64,000 nucleotides of DNA from Halobacillus shinanisalinarum (GTDB lineage: Bacteria; Bacillota; Bacilli; Bacillales; Halobacillaceae): the NCBI RefSeq assembly GCF_022919835.1, contig NZ_CP095074.1, forward strand, positions 1,240,001 to 1,304,000, given 5' to 3'. Position numbers and translations under genes: made by a program. The notes beneath the pieces are model-generated. The model saw only the letters and a list, made by a program, of their open reading frames with translations. It ran no database searches and was not told the origin of the DNA. Positions within the stretch are counted from its first letter, which is position 1, and each line of letters starts with the position of its first letter. Positions 46,001 to 55,840 of the stretch are shown here, piece by piece.

Positions 46001-47693
46001 TCATACTCCTCCCCTTTTTTACAATTAAGGTTGTATTTCTTCAACTTTCTAACAATTGTCGGCTGACTTGTATCTAATGCTTTTGCCATCTCGTAAGTGT
46101 TCGGATATTTTTCTACCGCTAGACGCAGCACTTTCGCTTCTGCCATTTCTGCTGCTTCCTTTAATGACACAATAGGGGTTGGACTTATAGCCGTTTCATT
46201 AGATTCACTATATTCAGAGGGGAGATTCTCCATTTTTATGATGTCTTTCGGCGTGGTCACAACCAATCTTTCAATCAGATTGGAAAGTTCTCTTAAATTT
46301 CCGGGCCAATCATAGGTGAAAAAGAAATCCTTCAGCTTGCTGTCTATCATTTTGGTCATATGGTACTTTTCATTCGCCTGTTTTAAAAAAGTTTGGATCA
46401 ACGGTAAAATGTCATCCCGACGGTCTTTCAACGGCGGAATAGAAATCGGCAGCACATTCAGCCTGTAATATAAATCCTCACGAAAATCACCTTTTTCCAC
46501 CATATCCTTCAAATTTCGATTCGTAGCGGCAATGATTCGAACATCTATTTTTCTTGGCTTTGTTCCGCCAATTCTTTGAATCTCGTTTTCCTGAAGAACC
46601 CTCAGTAATTTAACTTGAAGCATTAATGGTAGTTCACCAATTTCATCTAAAAAAAGCACGCCTTTATCTGCCACCTCAAACATGCCAGGCTTCCCTTGTC
46701 GATTAGCCCCTGTAAAAGCACCGCCATCATAGCCGAATAATTCAGATTCTAAGAGGTCAGGTGGGATGGCACCGCAATTTATTTTAATAAACTCTCCTTC
46801 CTTTGAACGCATGCTATTTGTGAAGATGTGTTTGGCGAGAATGTCTTTGCCGACACCCGTTTGCCCTAATATTAATACAGTGGCATCCACATCTGCTATT
46901 CGGTCAGCCGTGTCATAAATCATTTTCATTCGTTCACTGTTCACAACAATGCCATCTAACCGATCCGACTTATTTTTTAGCAAAGCCAATTCTCTCTTGT
47001 ATTTATCATTTAGCTCATTCACTTTACTTAACTCAGCTTGCAGTTCATTTAGGTCCGATAAGTCTCTAATATTGGTGACAACCTTTTCAACATCCCCTTC
47101 TTCATTAAAAACTGGGGTTCCCGTGATTAGGGTTTCTTTTCCAGCATAATTGTCCTGGACGAGCGAAACCGTCCTCCGCTGTTTGACCACCTTAGGAGTA
47201 ACGGAGCTTTTTAATATTCCCCTTTTAATCAAAGTATCCACATGTTTACCGATATAATATTCCTTCGGGATGCCTGTGATTCTTTCGATTGCTGAATTCG
47301 TTTTCCATGTTACCCCTGTATGATCAGTAATATAAATACCGTCATATGAATTTTCGATAATGGCATCTAACTCTCGGGTCAATTTTTTAAGCTCTTTGTT
47401 CTCGTTTATTAGTGCAGACAGTTCCGATGTTTCTGTACCAATCAGTAAAACATCATTCGAGGCATGTAAGGAACCCTCCATAAAAACAAAACGCTTCCCA
47501 TGGACTCTGCCATTATAATTTTGGAACGGGCACTCGTTTCCCACCGTGAAAAAGCATCCTTCAAGCTTACCCCTGTTTCCATTTTCCCTTGTAAGCTAGA
47601 TTCCATCAAATGATTATAGGAAAGAACGAGTCCATCTTGATTAATGACGACAGCTGGAAGAGGAATTTGCTCGACTACATCAATGAGAATCAC
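45997..47693 (-). pseudogene. sigma-54-dependent activator (PAS-AAA+-Fis), 1-bp frameshift
   Basis: The gene starts with GTG at 47693 (GGCGGTG upstream). The first frame encodes a PAS-like N-terminus (PAVVINQDGLVLSYN) and breaks at the A5 run 47549-47553; one extra base gives LKDAFFTVGNECPF and joins the second frame. That has a PAS domain (ELDAIIENSYDGIYITDHTG), AAA+ domain with Walker A GQTGVGKD, the RpoN-contact GAFTGA, Walker B VLFLDEIGELP, and a Fis-type helix-turn-helix (TYEMAKALDTSQPTIVRKL). About 565 aa when corrected. It should activate the promoter at 45512. Sequencing error is plausible. Confidence 0.85.
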
Positions 47694-47747
47694 TGTTTCA
47701 CCGCCTCCTTTTTTAAGGACTTCTCTAGGTAGATAACTGACGCTTTT

Positions 47748-49142
47748 TCACAAAAATCCGTAGACAGTAATCGCGACGATCACCAAACTGACCAAACTCA
47801 TAATATAGGCACCATTCCACCGAAAACCTATGGTCAGCCCATTACGCCGCAGGCATTTACTCACAATAATATTAATCGCATTTAACGGACACAATACAGC
47901 CGTCATTGACCAGGAAATAATGAAAATGAGAGCTAAAAATTCCGGTGAAATACCAAGACCTGTCGCTGAAACTTGGGCAGCCAGAATCGGGATGACTACA
48001 ATCTGATGAACACCCACGAAGGCAAATATGAGGACAACCACAAAAATCACAAGAACAAATAATAAGAGGGAAGCTTCTGCAAATCCCATCAAAAAAGACT
48101 GAATCCAATCAGCAAACACCGTATTTGTGATAGCACTTCCAAATAATCCGGCACTTAAAAATAATGTAATTTCATTATCCATCAATGAAACAGATCGGGT
48201 GTAATTTTTCCATTCATCGAATAGCTTCTTCCATTTAAAAGTGAGCGTTCCCCACAAGATTGGCATGATGATTGCTATTAAACTGACGAGCATAAGCATG
48301 GAAAGGTGAGTAAGATATTTTAGTACTAATAAAGACGTGATTAAAGCTACGAGCATTCCAAGAAGCTTCACAATAATTCTCAGATGGGTACTTGTATTCC
48401 CTCCCTCTTTCCCAAAAGCCTCCATTCCTTCCTTATCATCCTTCTCGTCATCAGGTAAATACAACTTTTTGGAGGAGTTCCTGAATAATAGGTTCCCGAT
48501 TGCTAATTGAATGATAGCTACAGTCAACCCTATTCCTATGTATCTGCTAATCTCTCCTCCTACTTCGTGTAATACAATAGCCACTGAAGCAAAGTAAGGT
48601 GACCAAAGCATAGCGGATGAAAACCCAATTAAATAAGACTTGCCTAGGATCATTGGATTAATATTTAATTTGTCAACCATTTCATGAACCATTTTGACTG
48701 AACCCATATTTAAGATCGGACTTATTAACGCAATAAAGCTGGAAAGACCGAAGAAAGCAAGTCTAGGATTATTTTCCCACTTTTTTATAAAATAATTGAG
48801 TGAATGGAAATAGCCGCCCGTCTTTAATGGGAGCGACAGCATGGGCACTAGGATGATTAAGGTTAAAAGCGGCAGGTTTTGTTGGATCCCCTGAAGGCTC
48901 GCAATAATTGGTTGCTCCTTGTAGATCCCATTAATTGCAAAACCTAGTAACAGTAACGTCAGAGTAACGTACTTTGGGACCCCACGAACAAAAAACGCAC
49001 TGATTAAAAACACAAAAACCCCAAAACTTGACACCAGGTAAAAAAGCGGTTCCGATGGGAAAAAGAAGTGAAATATATATAGAAAGCACATAGTTAAGAT
49101 AATAATTGCTTTCCATTTCTGAATGCTAAACATATAGGTCAT
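47748..49142 (-). CDS. multi-pass membrane protein, probable transporter
   Basis: A ~464-aa protein with about twelve predicted helices in two halves of ion-transporter type. Conserved-looking segments are ALISPILNMGSVKMVHEMV, GFSSAMLWSPYFASVAIVL and FVGVHQIVVIPILAAQ. I cannot name the family firmly; an organic-anion or ion symporter is likely. GGGTGAAA before the ATG at 49142 decides the start; a longer upstream frame is not protein-like. It lies between a DUF3870 gene and the sigma-54 activator. Confidence 0.65.
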   Translation of the reverse strand: MTYMFSIQKWKAIIILTMCFLYIFHFFFPSEPLFYLVSSFGVFVFLISAFFVRGVPKYVTLTLLLLGFAINGIYKEQPIIASLQGIQQNLPLLTLIILVPMLSLPLKTGGYFHSLNYFIKKWENNPRLAFFGLSSFIALISPILNMGSVKMVHEMVDKLNINPMILGKSYLIGFSSAMLWSPYFASVAIVLHEVGGEISRYIGIGLTVAIIQLAIGNLLFRNSSKKLYLPDDEKDDKEGMEAFGKEGGNTSTHLRIIVKLLGMLVALITSLLVLKYLTHLSMLMLVSLIAIIMPILWGTLTFKWKKLFDEWKNYTRSVSLMDNEITLFLSAGLFGSAITNTVFADWIQSFLMGFAEASLLLFVLVIFVVVLIFAFVGVHQIVVIPILAAQVSATGLGISPEFLALIFIISWSMTAVLCPLNAINIIVSKCLRRNGLTIGFRWNGAYIMSLVSLVIVAITVYGFL

Positions 49143-49249
49143 TTTCACCCATCTCACCCATTCTTTTTCTGACACAAAAACGAAGGCTTTCGCCGGTCTT
49201 TCAGCGAAAGCTTTGTTCTGGCTATTTAGCTTATTACAGATAACCCACT

Positions 49250-49582
49250 CTAACGGGGAGACTGTACTTGTTTCACTTGCTGAAATTGATAGTGTAAGTC
49301 TTTTAATGCAGCAATAATCGCATTCGCTGCCTTTCCATAATACTGTTCTTCTATGCATGTAATAGCTGCCTCTATATTATGACGCAGACTAAACCCTTTT
49401 AAGATCCTTCCGATATAGTCTCTGCCATGCTCAGTAGCTAGTGTACATGATGCCTCTAAAACAACTCCATATACACGATCCACTTCGGCAGTGACCGTAA
49501 TGGTTTCATACATATTTTGGGCCGCCATTCCTTCAGGCAATCTTGCATGGCCGGCAATAAAAAGTATCTGTGAGTTTCCCAT
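49250..49582 (-). CDS. DUF3870 domain protein
   Basis: A 110-aa protein of the DUF3870 family (FIAGHARLPEGMAAQNMYE, VDRVYGVVLEASCTLATEHGR). Function unknown; I recall such genes next to fatty-acid genes and sigma-54 regulators. AAAGGGG lies upstream of the ATG. It follows an acyl-CoA dehydrogenase by 112 bp. Confidence 0.75.
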   Translation of the reverse strand: MGNSQILFIAGHARLPEGMAAQNMYETITVTAEVDRVYGVVLEASCTLATEHGRDYIGRILKGFSLRHNIEAAITCIEEQYYGKAANAIIAALKDLHYQFQQVKQVQSPR

Positions 49583-49694
49583 TTTTCTACCCCTTTGTAT
49601 GAATGATCGTCTTTAATCAATTCTTCCTTTATCTAAAAAATTCCTTCTTTACAAAGTAGATTATGGGAAACTCATCACATATTCATGGCTTTCT

Positions 49695-50909
49695 CTATTT
49701 CACTTCTTCTTTCGTTTCTTCAAAAGGCCAAACAGGTAAGGAGTTGGACAGTTGCTTATCTGATCGGTATCCAAGAAGATATTCAGCTTGCATCACGGTA
49801 TGAATCTCTCTTGTGCCCTCGTAGATAACAGGTGCCTTAGAGTTTCTCAAAAACCGTTCAACTGGATAATCGTTTGAATAGCCGTAAGCTCCATGAATTT
49901 GAACAGCGTCGTTGGCCGCTTCATTGGCATAGTCACAAGCCTGCCATTTAGCCAGTGATGTCTCTCTCGTATTCCTTTTTCCTTGATTCTTTAAGGAACC
50001 GGCACGAAAGACAAGTAGACGAGACATTTCGTAACCTGCCTCCATCTTAGCTAGCATTTGTTGGACTAACTGATGTTTTCCGATTTCTTTTCCAAAGGTT
50101 TTTCTTTCATGACAGTAGTTAATACTCTCTTCAATGCACGCAAGGATCTGACCACAAGCACCAGCTGCGACGGTAAATCTGCCGTTATCTAAAGCGGCCA
50201 TAGCAATTTTAAAACCTTCCCCTTCTTCCCCAAGAAGGTTTTCTTTTGGCACCTTCACACTGTCAAAAAATAATTCTCCTGTGTTTCCGGCTCTAATCCC
50301 CAATTTTCCTTTAATCGCTTTGGAGGAAAAGCCTGGCATGGTCCTCTCCACAATAAAGGCAGAGATCCCTCTATGTTTTTCATCTTTATCTGTATAGGCA
50401 AAAACGAGAAAGTGATCGGCGTGATCGCAAAGCGAGATCCACGTCTTTTGCCCATTTAAAATATAATGATCGCCATCTTTGACAGCCGTTGTCTGTAGCG
50501 AGGCAACATCAGAGCCAGCATTGGGCTCCGTTAAGCCAAATGCTCCGACCTTTTCCCCTTTCGCTTGCGGAGTGAGATATTTTTGCTTTTGTGCTTCATT
50601 TCCCCACTGTAATAGTGTCATACTATTTAATCCTGTGTGGACGGACACGGCGGTTCTGAAGGCTGTATCTCCGCGCTCTAACTCCTCACATACTATGGCC
50701 AGTGTATTATAGTCCATTCCACTGCCACCATATTGTTCAGGAATACAAACTCCCATTAAATCAAGATCAGCTAATCGCTTCATGATCGACGGCTCAAAGT
50801 GTCCTTCAGCATCCCATTGCTGTATATAAGGATTAATTTCTTTATCCACAAATTGCCGCACCATTTTTCTAACCATTTCTTGTTCTTCCGTTAATTCAAA
50901 GTTCATCAT
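49695..50909 (-). CDS. acyl-CoA dehydrogenase
   Basis: A 404-aa dehydrogenase with GLTEPNAGSDVASLQ for FAD, AVQIHGAYGYSNDYPVERF and IYEGTREIH, where the Glu is catalytic. The C-terminus is extended relative to the other two paralogues and the sequence is more distant, so it may act on another acyl-CoA. GGAGGG precedes two adjacent ATGs; the first is used. Third dehydrogenase of the region, outside the main operon. Confidence 0.92.
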   Translation of the reverse strand: MMNFELTEEQEMVRKMVRQFVDKEINPYIQQWDAEGHFEPSIMKRLADLDLMGVCIPEQYGGSGMDYNTLAIVCEELERGDTAFRTAVSVHTGLNSMTLLQWGNEAQKQKYLTPQAKGEKVGAFGLTEPNAGSDVASLQTTAVKDGDHYILNGQKTWISLCDHADHFLVFAYTDKDEKHRGISAFIVERTMPGFSSKAIKGKLGIRAGNTGELFFDSVKVPKENLLGEEGEGFKIAMAALDNGRFTVAAGACGQILACIEESINYCHERKTFGKEIGKHQLVQQMLAKMEAGYEMSRLLVFRAGSLKNQGKRNTRETSLAKWQACDYANEAANDAVQIHGAYGYSNDYPVERFLRNSKAPVIYEGTREIHTVMQAEYLLGYRSDKQLSNSLPVWPFEETKEEVK

Positions 50910-50927
50910 CCTAAACCCTCCAATTTT

Positions 50928-51071
50928 TTAAAGTAAAAAAGCCAGCCATATCAAAAAAGCTTGATATAACTGGCTTAGATCCACGTTAAACTCCCCACGA
51001 TAATGAGGACACGAAGATTCACAGTCGTAGTCATTCATTTTGCTAAACGGAATCTCGGGTTCACTGATCAT
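50928..51071 (-). other. short reading frame before an acyl-CoA dehydrogenase, ending in a terminator
   Basis: A 47-codon frame encodes MISEPEIPFSKMNDYDCESS, then CPHYRGEFNVDLSQ and a hydrophobic tail. The Cys/His spacing is notable, but there is no clear ribosome binding site and its end overlaps a terminator hairpin. It could be a leader, a remnant or chance. The rest of the 50910-51305 gap (AT-rich, presumably the rpoN promoter) shows no gene. Confidence 0.2.
50935..50976 (-). terminator. terminator upstream of the 49695 acyl-CoA dehydrogenase
   Basis: AGCCAG-ATATCAA and TTGATAT-CTGGCT form a stem with a 2-base internal bulge, followed on the minus strand by TTTTTT. It lies only ~25 bp before the dehydrogenase start, so it either ends an upstream small transcript or acts as an attenuator. 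Confidence 0.7.
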
Positions 51072-51305
51072 GAAAGAGGTTATCTTTCTAGGAGTGAACA
51101 TTGTATAACCATTATATAATTATTTTAATTTTCTGTCTAGCTTAAAAATTATAAAATGAAATGATCGACAAAAACATATATAATAAATGTAAAGCCTTTT
51201 ATTATTAGAAAGACGTCAACTGACGAAGAAAACTTCAAGGGGATATACAATGGCTCACCAGTACAGATACATTTTTTGTAAGCGTATTCAAAGGGGTGAC
51301 AGGGA

Positions 51306-52625
51306 TTGAAATTAGAACTTCTACAAAAACAAAAGATGGTGATGACACCCGATTTAAACCAAGCAATTACAATGCTTCAATATAGTACGGTTGAAATGGA
51401 ACAGTTCATACAGGAACAGGCAATGGAAAACCCGCTGATTGAGTTGGAAGAAAATAATCATGAGATCTCGTTCAAGGAAGACGTTCCTATTTCTAAAAGT
51501 CAATCTAACTTTTCAAGTCATCATTCCGAAGTAAACCCACTTGACTATCTGAAAAGTGAAGAAAAAGGGATGTGGGAGCATTTATTACAACAAGCACAGT
51601 TTCTTGATATTGAAGAAACAGAACGAACTATATTGCGTTATCTAATCCTTAACCTGGATGAAAATGGCTATTTACCATTGAGTACATTAGAGATTTCGCA
51701 ATTATTAAATGTACCTGAACAAGAAGCCATATCTGCCATCGATCTCCTTCAACAACTCGAGCCAGCAGGTGTTGGAGCCAGAGGTTTAAAGGAATGTCTG
51801 CTGCTGCAATTACGAACGTATCACCCAAACGAACGAATGACCGAGCAAGTAATCACCGACTATCTCGAACTGGTCGCTAATAATAAATGGAAGGAAATTG
51901 CTTCCTGCTTCAAGATTTCACTTGAAGAGGTGAAATCTATTGTTACACTCATACAAAGCCTTGATCCTAAACCTTGTGCAGATATTTATCACGTACCCGT
52001 AAGATATCAGGTTCCAGATATTATCATTGAAAAGGTGAAAGACAAATATACCATTTCACTTAACGACAAATTCACACCAACTATAAATATGAACAAACAA
52101 TACACATCATACCTTGGGCAAAATAACGAAACATCCCACTACTTGAAAAAACATTATCAAAAATATTTATGGTTAGTAAATAGTATCGAACAACGGCGGG
52201 CCACTATTTTAAAAATTACCGAGGTAATGGTCGATAAACAAATTGATTTTTTAAACAACGGTACTGCTTCACTTAAACCGCTTACGTTAAAGGACGTTGC
52301 AGAGGAAATAGATGTTCACGAATCAACGGTCAGCCGCGCAACAAAAAATAAAGTCATCCAAACACCTAAGGGGACATTTGAACTTCGAATGTTTTTTTCC
52401 TCCAAACTTGGAAAAGACGAGATCGGAACTTCTACGGCTAAAGTAAAAGCATTGCTAAAGCAATTAGTTAAGAATGAGAATAAGAGAAAACCACTTTCAG
52501 ATCAAAAAATATCAGCATACTTTAGCGATCAAGAAGGGGTTAAGGTGTCACGGAGAACGATCTCTAAGTATAGAGAAGAATTAAATATTCTATCATCATC
52601 AAAGCGTAAGGGGTCTAGCTTCTAG
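51306..52625 (+). CDS. rpoN: RNA polymerase sigma-54 factor
   Basis: A 439-aa RpoN. The N-terminal LQKQKMVMTPDLNQAITMLQ is the glutamine-rich activator-response region; the middle binds core polymerase; DVAEEIDVHESTVSRATKNK is the helix-turn-helix and the RpoN box reads SRRTISKYREELNI (usual ARRTVAKYRE). It recognises -24/-12 promoters such as the one at 45512. A TTG start at 51306 is chosen for its AGGGGTGA. It is a single gene ending at a terminator. Confidence 0.95.
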   Translation: MKLELLQKQKMVMTPDLNQAITMLQYSTVEMEQFIQEQAMENPLIELEENNHEISFKEDVPISKSQSNFSSHHSEVNPLDYLKSEEKGMWEHLLQQAQFLDIEETERTILRYLILNLDENGYLPLSTLEISQLLNVPEQEAISAIDLLQQLEPAGVGARGLKECLLLQLRTYHPNERMTEQVITDYLELVANNKWKEIASCFKISLEEVKSIVTLIQSLDPKPCADIYHVPVRYQVPDIIIEKVKDKYTISLNDKFTPTINMNKQYTSYLGQNNETSHYLKKHYQKYLWLVNSIEQRRATILKITEVMVDKQIDFLNNGTASLKPLTLKDVAEEIDVHESTVSRATKNKVIQTPKGTFELRMFFSSKLGKDEIGTSTAKVKALLKQLVKNENKRKPLSDQKISAYFSDQEGVKVSRRTISKYREELNILSSSKRKGSSF

Positions 52626-52644
52626 CTCCAGTGGAATTCATGAT

Positions 52645-52673
52645 AAAAAGCCCTAGTTTGACTAGGGCTTTTT
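52645..52673. terminator. bidirectional terminator after rpoN
   Basis: AAAAGCCCTAGT and ACTAGGGCTTTT form a perfect stem between the converging rpoN and LuxR-type genes. Confidence 0.9.
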
Positions 52674-52694
52674 ATAGATAGAAGTAGGAATCTT

Positions 52695-53381
52695 TTAATG
52701 AATCAACCCCAACCGGATCGCCTCAGCTATCCCCTGACCACGATGTTTCACATTCAGCTTTCTCAAAGCAGAGCCAACATAATCCCTTACAGTAAACGGA
52801 CTAATTCCAAACGAGCCAGCAATCTCTTTTATAGAATAACCAAATGCCAATTCTTGCAGCACCTCTGTTTCACGTTTGCTAAGGATTACTTTCTTCTCGC
52901 TTGGTTCATATAAGAGCTGTCCCAAACACTTCCCGTACTGTTCCAGGGAGGTGATCAATTCTTTTGTGAGCGGGCCGGTTCCCGTATATCTGTCCAAAAA
53001 AATAGCACCGACGACTGTCGAAGATTGAATGACTGGTACGATAATCAGAGAAGACAAATTAAACCGTTTAACATACTTGTCAGGGAAGGAATTAGCCTCT
53101 CTTACATTATTGACAAACGTCGCTTTTTTTGAGTGGACAACCGAATATACTGGTGGTATTCCTCTGACATCTTCACGAATATCACTCATTCCATAGGATC
53201 CCGATTCGTCCATTCTAATGATCCCCTCACCGATAAAACTTAACGGTGAATAGGCAAATAACGAGACACGCAAAAATGGAAACAACTCAACAAACCCTTT
53301 CACTGCGATGTGAATCTTCTTATCGTGTTGTTCGGCAGGATGAATCTCCTTCACATAATTTCCAATCACTTCAGCGTTCAT
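52695..53381 (-). CDS. GAF-LuxR family transcriptional regulator
   Basis: A 228-aa regulator with an N-terminal GAF-like sensor (LSSLIIVPVIQSSTVVGAIFLD) and a C-terminal LuxR helix-turn-helix (LSKRETEVLQELAFGYSIKE, SPFTVRDYVGSALRKL). It is divergent from the R2lox gene and may control it; the ligand is unknown. Confidence 0.88.
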   Translation of the reverse strand: MNAEVIGNYVKEIHPAEQHDKKIHIAVKGFVELFPFLRVSLFAYSPLSFIGEGIIRMDESGSYGMSDIREDVRGIPPVYSVVHSKKATFVNNVREANSFPDKYVKRFNLSSLIIVPVIQSSTVVGAIFLDRYTGTGPLTKELITSLEQYGKCLGQLLYEPSEKKVILSKRETEVLQELAFGYSIKEIAGSFGISPFTVRDYVGSALRKLNVKHRGQGIAEAIRLGLIH

Positions 53382-53505
53382 CGGCTCCCCCTCCCTACAT
53401 TTTCAGGGATATAAATGGACATAGACTTATATTATCATCAATGTAAGTGTTTACATTTTAACAAAAATAATCAGTAAATTCAAAATTTAACAGAGGAGCT
53501 GAAAA

Positions 53506-54375
53506 ATGAGAAAGGAAATTTTGACGACAAGCGCACGTGGGCTCAAAGAGGACTCATTCCCGTTTCGATTGTATCAAAAGGCAAAAAGGTTAGGTGTATG
53601 GGATCCAAGGGATATTGATTTCACACAGGACAAAGAAGATTGGAAGGCATTAACTCAACCACAGCAACAGTCCATACTACGGCTCATCTCTCAGTTTCAG
53701 GCAGGTGAAGAAGCTGTTACGCTCGATCTTTTACCCGAGATCATGTTAATCGCTAAACAAGGCCGGATCGAAGAAGAAATGTTTTTAACAACGTTTCTAT
53801 TTGAGGAAGCCAAACATACAGAGTTCTTTCGGATCGTTTTGAACGTAATTGGTGCAGAAGGAGATCTCTCTCACTTCCATAGTGATACGTATAAGCAGAT
53901 TTTTTATGAAATTTTACCTGAAGCGATGAACCGTCTCCGCACCGATGAATCCCCTGAAGCGCTCGCGGAAGCAGCCGTCGTGTATAACATGTTTGTTGAA
54001 GGAGTTTTGGCAGAAACAGGCTACTGGTCCTTTTATAGAATGTTAGATTCATTTGGAAAAATGCCTGGTCTAATGAAGGGGATTGAGTATTTAAAGCGTG
54101 ATGAATCGAGGCATATTGCTTATGGGACTTTCTTGCTGCAACGCCTTGTCTGCGAACACCCGCATCTGTATGACCATATTACGCAAAAATTGAACGACCT
54201 TGCACCACTGTCACTGCAATTAAACCAGGAAGGAGCCGAGCAATCCGCTTACGATGTTCCACTTGAGGAAACGGTCAAGTTCTCTCAAAACCAGTTATCG
54301 ATCCGTCTTGAAAAAGTCGCTCGTGCAAGAGGAAAAACGATCGAGGAAATCTATAAGCCGAAGGAAAGTGTATAA
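53506..54375 (+). CDS. R2-like ligand-binding oxidase (R2lox)
   Basis: A 289-aa ferritin-like protein of the R2lox group, related to ribonucleotide reductase R2 but without a partner R1. The metal ligands are visible: Glu in FQAGEEAV, Glu and His in EEAKH, Glu in VEGVLAETG, and Glu and His in RDESRHIAYG. The Val of EEAV and the Tyr of VVYNM match the Val-Tyr ether cross-link of Geobacillus R2lox, which has a Mn/Fe cofactor and a bound fatty acid. GAGGAGC precedes the ATG. Physiological role unknown; the neighbourhood is lipid metabolism. Confidence 0.9.
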   Translation: MRKEILTTSARGLKEDSFPFRLYQKAKRLGVWDPRDIDFTQDKEDWKALTQPQQQSILRLISQFQAGEEAVTLDLLPEIMLIAKQGRIEEEMFLTTFLFEEAKHTEFFRIVLNVIGAEGDLSHFHSDTYKQIFYEILPEAMNRLRTDESPEALAEAAVVYNMFVEGVLAETGYWSFYRMLDSFGKMPGLMKGIEYLKRDESRHIAYGTFLLQRLVCEHPHLYDHITQKLNDLAPLSLQLNQEGAEQSAYDVPLEETVKFSQNQLSIRLEKVARARGKTIEEIYKPKESV

Positions 54376-54506
54376 AGTAAAGTTACAATGATGTCCTGTT
54401 CCACGTCCATTCTTCTCTTTAACCGAGCTTGAAGAGCATGGTATGGCGTCTATTAGGAACAGATTCGTAATGATGATTGACCAAATCTAATGAAGCAGGT
54501 GATATT

Positions 54507-55709
54507 ATGGTAACATCTTATTTCCAGTTTTCTGTCCGTACCGTTATTCACAACGGAGCCGGCTCACGTACAAAGCTCCCTGAATTAATCAAAGACCTCG
54601 GCGGTAAAAGGGTGATATTATTTACGGATAAAGGATTAACAAAGGCAGGGGTGACTGAAAAAATCACCGATTTATTTGAACTGATGCCTGGAGATGTCGA
54701 ACTTGCAGGGGTTTTTGATGATATTGTCCAGGATGCAAAATCGTCTGTTATTAACCAAGCCGTTCGGTTTTTCAAAGAAAACAATGGGGATGCTTTATTA
54801 GCCCTCGGAGGCGGCAGTGTGCTAGATACAGTCAAAGGGGTGAAATGGATGCTGGACAACAAGTTCTCAGACATCCATGAACATCTCTTAGGAAGCGTAC
54901 TCGAATCCTGGCCCGATGTACAGCCAAGTTTTATTCCACATGTGGCGGTGCCGACAACCGCTGGAACGGGCGCAGAGGTCTCGCCGATTTCTGTTATATT
55001 TCATGAAAATGCTAACGTGAAAGTAAGTATCATTCACCCTTTTATTAATGCAGACCTGGCCGTTCTGGACCCGGAATTAACCGTTGGACTGCCTCCAAAG
55101 ATCACGGCATTCACTGGGTTCGATGCCCTGACCCATGCAATTGAAGCCTATTTTTCTCCTGATGCCAACCCAATGACAGATGCCTATGCATTGCAATCCA
55201 CCAGAATGATCAAAGAAAACATTGAAACGGCTGTACATGAGGGCGAAAATATTAAGGCACGAGCAAATATGCTGATGGCCAGTTCGATGGCAATCTCTGC
55301 GTTCAGCCTTGCTCTTAATGCGATCCCCGTTCACAACCTCGCCCATGCATTAGGTGCTAGATACGGAATCCCTCATGGCCTGGCCAATGCTGTCCTTTTG
55401 CCAAATGTCATGGAAAGTCTGCCATCTATATATTTACCAAGAATCAAGGGTTTTGCGGAGGCTTTAAGGATCGAAAATATCTCAGATTCCCCTGAAAAGT
55501 GTCTTGAACAAGTGACAACCTATATTCGCGACCTCAGAAGTCAGATTGGGCTAGCGAACACATTTGAGGAAGTGGCCATCGATCATAAGCAGTTAGAAGA
55601 GATTGTGACGGCTGTCCAATCAGACCCTTCAGGAGTTTTCTTCCGTATTCCAGAAGAAATTATTGCGAATGTTGTAAATGAAGTAGCGGGATCCGAGATT
55701 AAATTATAA
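54507..55709 (+). CDS. iron-containing alcohol dehydrogenase
   Basis: A 400-aa group III alcohol dehydrogenase. ALGGGSVLDTVKG binds NAD(P); VPTTAGTGAEVSPISV and HNLAHALGARYGIPHGLANA follow, the latter with the iron-binding His residues. Substrate not predictable; a C4 or longer alcohol/aldehyde would suit the region. The ATG at 54507 follows AGCAGGTGA. It lies 131 bp after R2lox and ends at a terminator, so the two may be cotranscribed. Confidence 0.93.
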   Translation: MVTSYFQFSVRTVIHNGAGSRTKLPELIKDLGGKRVILFTDKGLTKAGVTEKITDLFELMPGDVELAGVFDDIVQDAKSSVINQAVRFFKENNGDALLALGGGSVLDTVKGVKWMLDNKFSDIHEHLLGSVLESWPDVQPSFIPHVAVPTTAGTGAEVSPISVIFHENANVKVSIIHPFINADLAVLDPELTVGLPPKITAFTGFDALTHAIEAYFSPDANPMTDAYALQSTRMIKENIETAVHEGENIKARANMLMASSMAISAFSLALNAIPVHNLAHALGARYGIPHGLANAVLLPNVMESLPSIYLPRIKGFAEALRIENISDSPEKCLEQVTTYIRDLRSQIGLANTFEEVAIDHKQLEEIVTAVQSDPSGVFFRIPEEIIANVVNEVAGSEIKL

Positions 55710-55781
55710 GTGAGATAGTCTGTTTTTGGGTAGTGGAGGCACCCAATTCTAGTCTTGAAGCTTTTCTAGCGGTAGTTTTAT

Positions 55782-55821
55782 AAAAGGAACAAATCCAGGT
55801 ACCTGGATTTGTTCCTTTTTC
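55782..55821. terminator. bidirectional terminator
   Basis: AAAAGGAACAAATCCAGGT and its perfect complement form a 19-bp palindrome followed by T's, after the alcohol dehydrogenase gene. Confidence 0.9.
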
Positions 55822-55840
55822 CAATTAGAGAAAAATCTGC

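Noticed and set aside
49143..49358. N-terminal extension of the membrane protein at 47748
   Set aside because: The extra 72 residues are unlike a membrane protein start, overlap the DUF3870 gene, and the internal ATG at 49142 has a fitting ribosome binding site.
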